DNA of 20,622 nucleotides from an uncultured Propionibacterium sp. GTDB taxonomy: Bacteria; Actinomycetota; Actinomycetes; Propionibacteriales; Propionibacteriaceae. Positions 8,538 through 15,263 of the stretch are shown here, one piece after another (position 1 is the first letter of the stretch; the number at the start of each line of letters is the position of its first letter). The notes beneath the pieces are model-generated. The model ran no database searches. It was given only the letters and a program-made list of their open reading frames with translations, and was not told the DNA's origin. Made by a program: the position numbers and the translations under genes. The DNA lies in NCBI GenBank assembly GCA_938036835.1, contig CALHWB010000034.1:1-20622 (forward strand). The letters run 5' to 3'.

Positions 8538-9254
8538 TCACGACCCAACCGGTGAGTGCACGAGCATCCGGGTGGAACCGATCTCGATACGGGAACCGTC
8601 ACCGAGGCGGACGTTGGTGATCCGCTGGCCGTTTACGATCACGCCATTGGTCGAACCGAGATCCTCGATGCTGACGTCGATCAGGCCGTCTGGGGTCTGG
8701 ACCACCACTACCCGGGCATGCCGGCGGGAGATGCCCGGATCGTTGATCCGCAGGTCGGCCTCCGAGCCGCGGCCGATGGTGAATCCGGGCGGCAGCAGAG
8801 GATGCCGGACGCCATTGACCTCCAATACCAGCGGGGCCCGCCTGATCAGCGAGGTGGACGCGGGGGAGCCGCTGTCGGCTACCGTCGCTATCGCCTCGCT
8901 CAGCACCCGGAACCGGCCTACCGAAAGCGCCTCGTCGCATTCGTAGTCGATGCGGATGGGACCGTTGAATACGTAGTTTCGCTCGCCTGCATGGCGCCGC
9001 AACTCGGGCACGATGTCGTCGTTGATCGCCCGGGCCATCGGGGCGAGCTCGTCATAGTCGTGGGCCGAAAGCTGGACGACGAAGTTGTTCGGCACCAGCC
9101 GCTTGTCCCGGTTGAGCAGCTTCGCCTCGGCGTCCATCTCCTTCTGCAGCCGGTTGGCGATCTCGATCGGTTGCACCTCACCGCGGAAGGCGCGCGCGAA
9201 CACCGTGTTGACCACGTTCTCGAGCGAACGCTCGACGTTGTGCAACCAACCCAT
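8538..9254 (-). CDS. fhaA: FhaA-type protein, DUF3662 plus FHA domain
   Basis: This is a cytoplasmic adaptor: an N-terminal DUF3662 domain (about 1-120) and a C-terminal FHA domain (about 141-232) that binds phosphothreonine. In mycobacteria FhaA partners the pseudokinase MviN/CwsA side of wall synthesis. FHA motifs are FTIGR (158-162), ISRRHAR (175-181) and EDLGSTNG (197-204). At 238 residues it lacks the long low-complexity linker that makes the mycobacterial protein about 527 residues. ATG9254 (MGWLHNVERSLENVV) has a near-perfect ribosome site GGAAGGAGG about 7 nt upstream, so the eight earlier codons are excluded. It is the first gene of the operon that ends with pknB. A TAGGGT hexamer (9292-9297 on this strand) is a possible -10, but no good -35 is visible. 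Confidence 0.93.
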   Translation of the reverse strand: MGWLHNVERSLENVVNTVFARAFRGEVQPIEIANRLQKEMDAEAKLLNRDKRLVPNNFVVQLSAHDYDELAPMARAINDDIVPELRRHAGERNYVFNGPIRIDYECDEALSVGRFRVLSEAIATVADSGSPASTSLIRRAPLVLEVNGVRHPLLPPGFTIGRGSEADLRINDPGISRRHARVVVVQTPDGLIDVSIEDLGSTNGVIVNGQRITNVRLGDGSRIEIGSTRMLVHSPVGS

Positions 9255-9409
9255 CGCGAGCCTCCTTCCGGGCATCACAGGTTCCCATCAGACCCTACAG
9301 GCTAAAGTGGGCCGTCGGCCTGCCGTCAGCGGTGGATGGCTGACCTGCCGATCCTAGGGTACCGCCCCGTGCTATGGGACTGCCGGACTGGTGGCGTGGC
9401 GAGCCAGCC

Positions 9410-9452
9410 CACCGGTTGCGGGCTCGGGGGATAGCAGAGCCCGCGGCCGGTG
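9410..9452 (-). terminator. strong hairpin after thioredoxin, likely terminator
   Basis: An 8-bp perfect stem, GCGGGCTC (9418-9425) with GAGCCCGC (9437-9444) and an 11-nt loop, extends outward through a 2-nt mismatch into a second stem, CACCGG (9410-9415) with CCGGTG (9447-9452). It lies just past the thioredoxin stop and before the fhaA operon. No T tract follows, which is common for hairpin terminators in high-GC genomes. Confidence 0.6.
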
Positions 9453-9457
9453 CCGGC

Positions 9458-9853
9458 TCAGTCGGCCAGCGGGTCGGGGTCGTCCGCGCCGGCCCGCTCG
9501 GTTTCGGCCACCTTGCGCCGGACGTCGTCCATGTCCAGGTCGCGCACCTGCGCCACGAGCGAGTCAAGGGCGGGCCCGGATAGCGCGCCGGCCTGCGAGA
9601 ACACCGGGATGCCCTGGCGGAAGACCATGACGGTCGGAATGGATGTGATACCGGCCGCACCGGCCAGTTCCTGCTGATCCTCGGTGTCGATCTTGCCCCA
9701 GACGATGTCTGGATGCTTGGCGCTGGCCTGATCGTAGATGGGCGCGAACTGTTGGCAGGGACGGCACCAGCTGGCCCAGAAATCGAGGAAGACGATGTCG
9801 TTGTCGTGCAGCGTGGCGTCCAGATTGCCGCTGGTGATGGGCAGTGTGGCCAT
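9458..9853 (-). CDS. trxA: thioredoxin
   Basis: This is a cytosolic dithiol-disulfide reductant. It has 131 residues with a full thioredoxin fold: FLDFWASWCRPCQQF (active-site Cys30 and Cys33), a KIDTED strand (54-59), and the cis-proline SIPTV (Pro73) before MVFRQG. The active site is WCRPC rather than the standard WCGPC; the residue between the cysteines usually tunes redox potential. A C-terminal extension of about 20 residues is rich in Asp and Glu, making it longer than the usual 105-110. ATG9853 has AGGAG 5 nt upstream. It appears to be transcribed alone: a redox-stress type promoter lies upstream at 9917-9943 and a strong hairpin follows the stop. The symbol is generic because actinobacteria often have several thioredoxins. 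Confidence 0.93.
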   Translation of the reverse strand: MATLPITSGNLDATLHDNDIVFLDFWASWCRPCQQFAPIYDQASAKHPDIVWGKIDTEDQQELAGAAGITSIPTVMVFRQGIPVFSQAGALSGPALDSLVAQVRDLDMDDVRRKVAETERAGADDPDPLAD

Positions 9854-9916
9854 GGGAACTCCTGTCTGCTGTGCCTTTCGGACTGCGCCGGCTGGCGGCG
9901 CCCTGACGTTCCACTA

Positions 9917-9943
9917 AACGGTAGCCGCCATGCCGGTATTCCC
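9917..9943 (-). promoter_or_regulatory. SigR/SigH-type promoter of the thioredoxin gene
   Basis: Read on the minus strand, GGGAATA (9943-9937) is followed by exactly 16 nt and then CGTT (9920-9917). This fits the consensus for the oxidative-stress sigma factors SigR of Streptomyces and SigH of Mycobacterium (GGAAT/C, 16-18 nt, CGTT), which control thioredoxin genes in those genera. Transcription would begin near 9910, leaving a leader of about 55 nt before ATG9853. The match is seen directly; use by such a sigma factor is inferred. Confidence 0.7.
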
Positions 9944-10155
9944 GGCGGCACCCGCGCGGTGGCTCGGCTCTGGCGCTGCCCGGCTAGCGGGCCTGTGGCC
10001 GGCGAATTGGGCCACCGGGTTGAGAGTCCTCGGGCCGGCGAATGGAATCGTAGGGAAAGAACGAGACCGGAGCTCGCGCACCCACCCCCTGAGACGCGAG
10101 CCCCGGCCGTCAGTCGCGCATCGGTAGCCGGGGGGACCACCGGAATCGACTGTTC

Positions 10156-10239
10156 CTAAATCATGCCATGTTTGCGGGCAAAAGCCAATGCCTTGCGCGA
10201 ATTGTTGCCGCCGATTTGCCATGCGATTTTGTGCGCCAC
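10156..10239 (-). CDS. doubtful 27-residue reading frame in an AT-richer patch
   Basis: A GTG at 10239 opens a frame to a TAG at 10156 that would encode MAHKIAWQIGGNNSRKALAF followed by seven residues. Codon choice (AAA, GCA, CAA, AAT, TTG, TTT) differs from neighbouring genes. I do not recognise it and see no ribosome site. It could be a remnant of a displaced gene, a small protein, or chance. The same frame stays open upstream through the hairpin at 10267-10304, so a longer form cannot be excluded. Confidence 0.15.
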   Translation of the reverse strand: MAHKIAWQIGGNNSRKALAFARKHGMI

Positions 10240-10266
10240 CGCACAGCTGACCGTCCGGCGGCTGTA

Positions 10267-10304
10267 CCAGCGAGCGCGATCGCGGGCGGCGGCGCGCTCG
10301 CTGG
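10267..10304. repeat. 12-bp perfect inverted repeat, possible terminator of the IclR operon
   Basis: CCAGCGAGCGCG (10267-10278) and CGCGCTCGCTGG (10293-10304) are perfect complements with a 14-nt loop. It lies about 82 nt past the IclR stop, in the direction of that operon's transcription, so it could be its terminator. It has no T tract. A structured RNA or a protein-binding site is also possible. Confidence 0.55.
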
Positions 10305-10385
10305 GCTGCCCGGAAGGCGATCGGTCCTGTTTGGCTCGGCTGGTCAGCGGATATGTGCGCCGGATACCATCGGTGCACTCTCTGG

Positions 10386-11204
10386 TTACGGGCCGGCGGA
10401 GCGAGCGTGCCGGTGGGCGTTCGTGGGCTTGGCCGATTCTAGTTGCGGTGGCAGGGCCAGCTGGTCGGGCAGGCGTGGGGGCAGCAGGGTGCGGATCTGG
10501 TCGAGCAGTCGTCGTACCCGTGCGGGGCCGAAGTCGCCGGCCAGCATGGTGATGCTGAGGGCGGCGATCGCCTGGCCCTGGCGCAATATCGGGACGCCCA
10601 GGCAGGCGATGCCGGGTTCGTTCTCCTCCGTTTCGGTGGCGTAGCCCAGCCGCTGGGCCCGGGCGACGGCCTTCCGCAGCCGGGCCAGATCGGCCGGCGA
10701 GGTCGCGAACGCGTCCAGCTGTGCCATGGGCGTGGCCCCGTAGGCGAGGATCGCCCGCCCCAGTGAGGTGGTCGCTGCCGGTACCTCGCGTCCCACCTGC
10801 GACCAGACGCGGATCGCCTTGTCGGGTTCGACCTTGTCGATGTACAGCACCCGGTCGCCGTGCAGGGTGCCCAGATGCACCAGTTCGCCGAGTTCGCGGG
10901 CCAATACCACCAGGGCCGGATGCAGCTGCTGGGCCAACGATTCCGGGGCCAGCAGGCTGGCGCCCAGGGCGATCGCGGCCGGGCCGAGGCGGTAGGTCGA
11001 GTTGGCGTCCTGTACCACGTAACCGCGGGCCCGCATGGTGGCCAGGGCGCGGTAGGCGGTCGATTTGTTCAACTCCAGATCCCGGCACAGCCTAGCCAGG
11101 GCGATACCGGCCGGCCCCGCCTGCGCCAGCGCGTCCAGCAGCGCCAGGGCGCGTTCGATCGCCTCGACCGGCATCGGCCCGGTCTGCTGCGCTGGGCTGC
11201 CCAT
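10386..11204 (-). CDS. IclR-family transcriptional regulator, KdgR-like by context
   Basis: The protein has 272 residues. An N-terminal winged helix-turn-helix (about 13-75) has VEAIERALALLDAL and the recognition segment LNKSTAYRALATMRARGYV (45-63). The effector-binding domain (about 85-255) has LVHLGTLHGDRVLYIDKVEP and VPAATTSLGRAILAY. A short tail follows. ATG11204 gives the normal distance to the first helix but has no clear ribosome site; ATG at codon 11 is an alternative. It is the last gene of the leftward catabolic operon, 63 nt after the isomerase-like gene, a spacing that could hold its own promoter. Several IclR proteins (KdgR) respond to 2-keto-3-deoxygluconate, the predicted intermediate of this cluster, so control of the cluster is likely but inferred. 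Confidence 0.9.
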   Translation of the reverse strand: MGSPAQQTGPMPVEAIERALALLDALAQAGPAGIALARLCRDLELNKSTAYRALATMRARGYVVQDANSTYRLGPAAIALGASLLAPESLAQQLHPALVVLARELGELVHLGTLHGDRVLYIDKVEPDKAIRVWSQVGREVPAATTSLGRAILAYGATPMAQLDAFATSPADLARLRKAVARAQRLGYATETEENEPGIACLGVPILRQGQAIAALSITMLAGDFGPARVRRLLDQIRTLLPPRLPDQLALPPQLESAKPTNAHRHARSAGP

Positions 11205-11267
11205 GGGCCAAGTCTGCCACCGCTGGCCAGCTCGTAGGGCTGCCGGGCCGGCGGGGGCGTCTACGGT

Positions 11268-12113
11268 TCAGGCCCGCTGACCGGTCAGGTGGGGGACGAT
11301 CAGCCGGTCGAAACGGTCGCGGAGCAGCCGGAGCGCGGTTCCGGCCGGCAGCGCCCACAGGTCGGGATTGAAGACCTCCACCTCGACATCGCCGGGATAG
11401 CCGGTGCGGGCGACCGCGCTGGTCAGTTCGGCGAAATCGATGCATCCGTCACCTGGGATCCCGCGGGAATCGACCGGGTCGCTGCGCAATGGCAGGACCC
11501 AGTCGCTGACCTGATAGCCCAGCAGGCGGCCCGTGGCGCCGGCCTGCTCGATACCGGCCGGTGCCTGGGGATCCCACCAGATGTGGTAGCTGTCCGCCAG
11601 CACTCCGACCGAATCCGAGCCGCTCAGCTCGGCCAGTTCCAGGGCCTGTGCCAGGGTCGAGATCACCGCCCGGTCGGCGGCGAACATCGGATGCATCGGT
11701 TCCAAGGCGAGCCGGATTCTTGCACCGGCGGCGTACTCGGCCAGTTCGGCGATGGTCTGCGGCAGTCGCGCCCGGGCGGCCGCGATCCGCTGACCGGCGG
11801 CCAGGCCGCCGACCACCAGCACCAACACCTGGGTGCCGAGAGTGTGGGCCTCGTCCACCGCGCGACGATTGTCGTCCAGCGCGGCCTGGCGGCCCGCCCG
11901 GGTCGGTGCGGTGAGGAATCCGCCGCGGCACAGGGAGCTGACTCGCAGATCGTGATCGCGGATCAGCCGGGCCGCGGCCGGTACCCCGATCTCGGCGATG
12001 TTTTGCCGCCACAGGCCCACCGATTCGATCCCGGCCCGGGCGACCGCGGCGATGAATTCGGCGCACCCGGTGGTTTTCAGCGACCACTGGTTGATCGACA
12101 GCCTGTTGGTCAT
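11268..12113 (-). CDS. sugar phosphate isomerase/epimerase family TIM-barrel protein
   Basis: This is a xylose-isomerase-like TIM barrel (AP-endonuclease family 2 fold) of 281 residues, normal for the family. Probable divalent-metal ligands are Glu138 (LALEPMHP), Asp174 and His177 (LADSYHIWWD) and Glu244 or Glu246 (DVEVEVF). The late RGIPGDGCIDF segment (218-228) is typical. The family includes hydroxypyruvate isomerase, sugar epimerases and the inosose dehydratase IolE, so isomerisation, epimerisation or dehydration of a keto-sugar are all possible; the sequence alone does not decide. ATG12113 has GGAGG about 6 nt upstream. It lies 75 nt after the flavoprotein gene, with which it is probably co-transcribed. 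Confidence 0.85.
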   Translation of the reverse strand: MTNRLSINQWSLKTTGCAEFIAAVARAGIESVGLWRQNIAEIGVPAAARLIRDHDLRVSSLCRGGFLTAPTRAGRQAALDDNRRAVDEAHTLGTQVLVLVVGGLAAGQRIAAARARLPQTIAELAEYAAGARIRLALEPMHPMFAADRAVISTLAQALELAELSGSDSVGVLADSYHIWWDPQAPAGIEQAGATGRLLGYQVSDWVLPLRSDPVDSRGIPGDGCIDFAELTSAVARTGYPGDVEVEVFNPDLWALPAGTALRLLRDRFDRLIVPHLTGQRA

Positions 12114-12188
12114 TGGGCCTCCGGTGGGATTGGCTGAGTCGAGCCGGCCGGTGGCGCCCCGGAGGGTGCGATGCTCGCGGCGGTGCCG

Positions 12189-14291
12189 TCAGTACACATT
12201 GCGGTCTAGGCGGTGGCGGCGCCAGACCACCTCGAAGGGCTCGTCCGGGCAGGGCAGCGGTCGCACGGGCCGCCAACGGCAGTCCAGGCGCGGTTCGTGG
12301 GCGGTGCCGGTCAGGGTCACCACCTGGGTGACGCCGTCCAACCGCCGGTCGTCGCCGCGGAAGCGGTACTGCTCTGGCAGGTCCAGGTCATGCCGTTGGC
12401 CTGCGGCGTCGAGCCAGCCGGGCAGTTCTCCGGCGGGATCGGTGTAGAGCACCGAGCCGCGGCTGCGGCCGCCCCGGGCCAGATAGTCGCGCAGCGCGCC
12501 GAGGTGACAGTACTGGCTGGTGAGGATCTCGCGGATCAGGAAACCGCGGTCCATACTGCGCCGGCTGCCGGGGTCGATCGAGATGGTTCGGGTGTGCTCG
12601 GCCAACCGTTCGCGGGTCAGTTCAAGGGCTTGTTCGATGGCGGCCGCCGAACGCACCAGGCCCGCAGCCCGGCTCATCGACTGGGCGGCCGCACTCAGGA
12701 TCTGTTCGGTGTTGTCGGCCTGCCCGCTGCCGAACCGGGCGGCACCCAGCGCGACCAGCTCGGCCGCGGCCTGGACTGGTCCGGCGGCGGCCTGGGCGAA
12801 TCGGGTGGCATCTGGTGGCCGGTGCTGGCCATGCTCGCTGAGCCAGCAGGCGGCCCGGGCCGCCCCCACCTGACCCGAGTTCAGGGCCGCCCCACCGGGA
12901 CGATAGACGCCGTGCGAGGCGGCCACCTCGCCTACCGCGTACAGCCCGGACAGCGGAGAACGCCACCAGCTGTCCACCTCCAGGCCACCATTGCTGTGTT
13001 GGGCGCAGACGGCGATCTCTAGCGGCTCGCCGGCCAGGTCGACGCGGGGTCCGCGGTCCAGATAGAAGTCGTAGGCCGCCTGGTTCAATCGGCGTAGCCG
13101 GTCGGCCGGGGTGGCGTCCGCGGGCAGCCCGGCGACCCCCGCGCGGGTCAGGTAGTCGCGGGCCTCGGGGTGCAACCGGTCGATATGGAACCGGCCGCCG
13201 CCCGGATTGCTGCGGAAGTCCAGCCACACCCGGCGGCCACGCAGCACACGTTCCCGGTGGACCAACAGGTCGATCACCGACGATCCGCAGGCGGCCTTGC
13301 GGGCATCGAAGGGCCATTGATAGCCCTTGAGGAAAACCAGCTGGTCCCGCACCGTGGCGTCCGGTAACTCCGCATCAAGGAATTCGCGTTCGTCCCCGCC
13401 CGCGGCGTCGGTGGAGATGATCCTGGGCACCACCTGTAAATAGCTGCCCGAGACATTCCAGCGGGGTGCGATCGAGGCCAGCCCGAACTGCCATTCGGTC
13501 AGGTTACGTCCCGGGGCGCCGGCGCGCAGGGCCGCTCCCGTGGCCCCCCATTGGCCATGCGGGTAGACCGAATCGGCGTATATCCCGGCCGGCCCGCCGG
13601 TGGCCAGGATCACCTGACCCGCCCGGACGAGCAGGAAACGGCCTCCCGGGCTGGTCTTGGCGGCTTCGGCCGCCTGCGGGGACCGGTCGTATGCCAGCAG
13701 GCCCACCACCCGGGCCGCATGGCCGCTGCGGTCGACGATCAGATCGAGCAGCCGGCAGTCCGACCGGATCGGCACCCCGGCGGCCAGGACGCGCGCCTCC
13801 AGGCATTCGGTCATCGCCTTCGAGGTGTAGGGGCCGATGGAGGTGCCCCGCTCGCGCGGGTCGTGGTCGGTTCGGTAACCGGTGAACTGGCCATGGCGGT
13901 CGGTGGGGAAGGGCACGCCGATCTCGGCCAGGTGCAGGAAGGCCCGGGCCGAACCGGCGGCTTCGGCCAATGCGTTGTCACCGTCCATCGCGCCGCCCGC
14001 GAACAGGGTTCTGGCGAGTTCGGCGACCGAATCCGGGGCTGCCCCAGCCAATCCCAGTTTGTAATAGGTTTGCTTGTCGGAGCCCGCATTGCGGGAGGTG
14101 CCCGCGCGGATCTGGTCGGTGATCAGGCAGATATCGGGCTGGTTTTGGTGCCTCCGGGCGGCGGCCAGCAGCAACTGGTCCGCGGCCGCGTAACCGGCCG
14201 AGCCGGTGCCCACCACGACCGTGGTGGTGACGATGGTCGGGATCTCCAGGTCGCCGATCCGGGTCGGTGGGTGCATGATCGCTGGGTTCAC
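12189..14291 (-). CDS. FAD-dependent oxidoreductase, fumarate reductase/succinate dehydrogenase flavoprotein-like
   Basis: This is a 700-residue flavoprotein. The N-terminus carries the dinucleotide-binding motif VVVGTGSAGYAAADQ (26-40, GTGSAG 28-33). It then has TSRNAGSDKQTYYKLGLAG (65-83), a TDHDPRERGTSIGPYTSK segment (141-158) in the substrate-domain region, a second FAD strand with ILATGGPAG, and the closing flavin motif GGAALNSGQVGAARAA. A C-terminal helical domain (about 520-640) resembles that of SdhA/FrdA and L-aspartate oxidase. No secretion signal, heme or Fe-S motif is visible, and no SdhB partner is nearby, so electrons must go to another acceptor. GTG14291 overlaps the preceding SDR stop in a GTGA; ATG14276 is an alternative. 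Its position among sugar genes suggests oxidation of a sugar or sugar acid. The substrate is unknown. Confidence 0.88.
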   Translation of the reverse strand: MNPAIMHPPTRIGDLEIPTIVTTTVVVGTGSAGYAAADQLLLAAARRHQNQPDICLITDQIRAGTSRNAGSDKQTYYKLGLAGAAPDSVAELARTLFAGGAMDGDNALAEAAGSARAFLHLAEIGVPFPTDRHGQFTGYRTDHDPRERGTSIGPYTSKAMTECLEARVLAAGVPIRSDCRLLDLIVDRSGHAARVVGLLAYDRSPQAAEAAKTSPGGRFLLVRAGQVILATGGPAGIYADSVYPHGQWGATGAALRAGAPGRNLTEWQFGLASIAPRWNVSGSYLQVVPRIISTDAAGGDEREFLDAELPDATVRDQLVFLKGYQWPFDARKAACGSSVIDLLVHRERVLRGRRVWLDFRSNPGGGRFHIDRLHPEARDYLTRAGVAGLPADATPADRLRRLNQAAYDFYLDRGPRVDLAGEPLEIAVCAQHSNGGLEVDSWWRSPLSGLYAVGEVAASHGVYRPGGAALNSGQVGAARAACWLSEHGQHRPPDATRFAQAAAGPVQAAAELVALGAARFGSGQADNTEQILSAAAQSMSRAAGLVRSAAAIEQALELTRERLAEHTRTISIDPGSRRSMDRGFLIREILTSQYCHLGALRDYLARGGRSRGSVLYTDPAGELPGWLDAAGQRHDLDLPEQYRFRGDDRRLDGVTQVVTLTGTAHEPRLDCRWRPVRPLPCPDEPFEVVWRRHRLDRNVY

Positions 14292-15073
14292 AGCCGGGCG
14301 ATGTGCAGGCCACCATCGACGTGGATGACCTCACCGGTCGAATAGGGCAGGCGGCCCGAAACCAACTGCACCACGACGCTGCCGACATCGGCTGGTCGCC
14401 CCCAACGCGGCATCGGTGCCAGCCCGGCGGCGAAGGCCGCGTCATATTTGGCGTGTACCCCGGCGGTCATGTCGGTGGCGATCACCCCGGGGCGCAACTC
14501 GTAGACCGGGATGCGCTCCGGGGCCAGCCGGGCGGCCCATACCCGGCTGGCCATCGCCGCACCCGCCTTGGAGATGCAGTATTCGCCGCGGTCGGTGGAG
14601 ACCGTCTCGGCCGATATCGAGGTGATGTTGACGATGGTGCCGGTCACCTCGGTGCCTTCTGGCGTCGGATCGCCGCGGTCTGCGATCATGGCCCGGGCCA
14701 CCAGCTGGGTGAGAAAGTAGGGGCCGCGCAGGTTGATCGACAGCACCCGGTCGTAGCTTTCGGGCTCGGCCTCCAGGACGTCTAGCCGGTGCGTGGGTGC
14801 CACCCCGGCGTTGTTGATCAGGGCATCCACCCGTCCCCAGGCGGCGCGGGTGTTGTCGAGGAACCCCCGGTGATCTGCGAGGTTGGCGACGTCGCCGCGG
14901 GTATAGCGGACCGGGCCGAGGGCGGTGAGCCCGGCCAGGTCCGCAGCATCGGCATCCCGGGTGGCCATGATGGACACCGCCCAACCCGCTCGGAGCAGGG
15001 CCCGGCTGATGCCGCGGCCGATGCCGCGGTTGCCACCGGTGATCATCGCTACCGGCTTGTTGACAGGATGCAC
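14288..15073 (-). CDS. short-chain dehydrogenase/reductase (SDR) family oxidoreductase 1
   Basis: This classical SDR has 261 residues. The NAD(P)-binding motif is TGGNRGIG (12-19), NNAG is at 87-90, and the catalytic residues are Ser152, Tyr165 and Lys169 (EYCISK). The C-terminus has RWGRPADVG and the YSTGEVIHVDGG pattern. It probably interconverts a hydroxyl and a ketone on a sugar-derived intermediate. Automatic naming as a 3-oxoacyl-ACP reductase would be misleading here. GTG15073 has AAGGAG 6 nt upstream. It is the first gene of the leftward operon and overlaps the flavoprotein gene by 4 nt. It closely resembles the SDR at 17913-18680 on the other arm, including MT..VH..YD, RWG.PAD and YSTGEVI.VDGG, so the two are probably paralogues. 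Confidence 0.92.
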   Translation of the reverse strand: MHPVNKPVAMITGGNRGIGRGISRALLRAGWAVSIMATRDADAADLAGLTALGPVRYTRGDVANLADHRGFLDNTRAAWGRVDALINNAGVAPTHRLDVLEAEPESYDRVLSINLRGPYFLTQLVARAMIADRGDPTPEGTEVTGTIVNITSISAETVSTDRGEYCISKAGAAMASRVWAARLAPERIPVYELRPGVIATDMTAGVHAKYDAAFAAGLAPMPRWGRPADVGSVVVQLVSGRLPYSTGEVIHVDGGLHIARL

Positions 15074-15113
15074 GGCGGGCTCCTTCCGGGACGCTGTGGA
15101 CGATCGAACAAAG

Positions 15114-15131
15114 TTGGAAAGCGCTTACCAA
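15114..15131. promoter_or_regulatory. LacI-family-like operator at the leftward promoter
   Basis: TTGGAAAGCGCTTACCAA is an 18-bp palindrome with one mismatched pair. It has the central CG-containing core typical of LacI/GalR operators (TGGAAAGCGCTTTCCA type). It begins 2 nt past the -10 of the leftward promoter, so it covers the expected transcription start and should repress when bound. No LacI regulator is encoded in the window. Confidence 0.65.
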
Positions 15132-15133
15132 GA

Positions 15134-15142
15134 AGTGTAGCA
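15134..15142 (-). promoter_or_regulatory. extended -10 promoter for the leftward SDR operon
   Basis: On the minus strand TGC-TACACT (15142-15134) forms an extended -10 element; no good -35 is present. Transcription should begin near 15127, inside the operator-like palindrome, leaving a leader of about 55 nt to GTG15073. Confidence 0.5.
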
Positions 15143-15174
15143 GAGCTCGGCCGGGGCGTTGGCGTTGCGGGGGC

Positions 15175-15195
15175 TGGTAGAGTGTTTCAATAAAC
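15175..15195 (+). promoter_or_regulatory. extended -10 promoter and operator-like site for the KDPG aldolase operon
   Basis: TGG-TAGAGT (15175-15183) is an extended -10 element on the plus strand without a clear -35. Directly after it lies GTTTCAATAAAC (15184-15195), with GTTT/AAAC arms. The overlapping heptamer TGTTTCA (15183-15189) equals a half-site of the KdgR-type (IclR family) operators known from enterobacteria. The expected start site falls inside this sequence. Binding by the local IclR protein is inferred. Confidence 0.45.
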
Positions 15196-15202
15196 GGCCC
15201 TG

Positions 15203-15223
15203 CTGTTTTGCCGAGCGAAACAG
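15203..15223 (+). promoter_or_regulatory. 21-bp near-palindrome in the KDPG aldolase leader
   Basis: CTGTTTTGC (15203-15211) and GCGAAACAG (15215-15223) flank a 3-nt centre. As DNA 8 of 9 arm pairs match. As RNA the odd pair is U-G, giving a continuous 9-bp hairpin with a CGA loop. A T6 run (15241-15246) follows 17 nt later. It may be a second regulator site or a leader hairpin acting on early transcription. GGCCCTG occurs on both sides (15196-15202 approximately, and 15234-15240). Confidence 0.45.
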
Positions 15224-15263
15224 GCTTTGGGCTGGCCCTGTTTTTTCATGCTGAGGAGTGCAG

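Larger units (their letters stand above)
9854..10385. other. 532-nt gene-poor region between thioredoxin and the IclR gene
   Basis: No gene of normal size is supported on either strand. The region holds the thioredoxin promoter and three inverted repeats: 9924-9929/9944-9949 (6 bp), 10072-10078/10095-10101 (7 bp, GCTCGCG/CGCGAGC, 16-nt loop) and 10267-10278/10293-10304 (12 bp). Positions about 10150-10245 are visibly richer in A and T than the surroundings and contain a very short minus-strand frame. The open frames through this region have no recognisable motifs and look like chance high-GC frames. Confidence 0.6.

Noticed and set aside
9255..9457. tRNA-Leu gene upstream of fhaA
   Set aside because: A tRNA-Leu lies near fhaA in some actinobacteria, but neither strand here shows a tRNA T-arm or acceptor pattern.
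15114..15131. CcpA catabolite-response element
   Set aside because: The site resembles a cre, but CcpA is a Firmicutes regulator. A general LacI-family operator is the safer call.
15221..15246. Classical intrinsic attenuator directly before the T6 run
   Set aside because: The only stem touching the T run is 4 bp plus a mismatch and G-T pairs, which is too weak. The stronger hairpin at 15203-15223 lies 17 nt from the T run.
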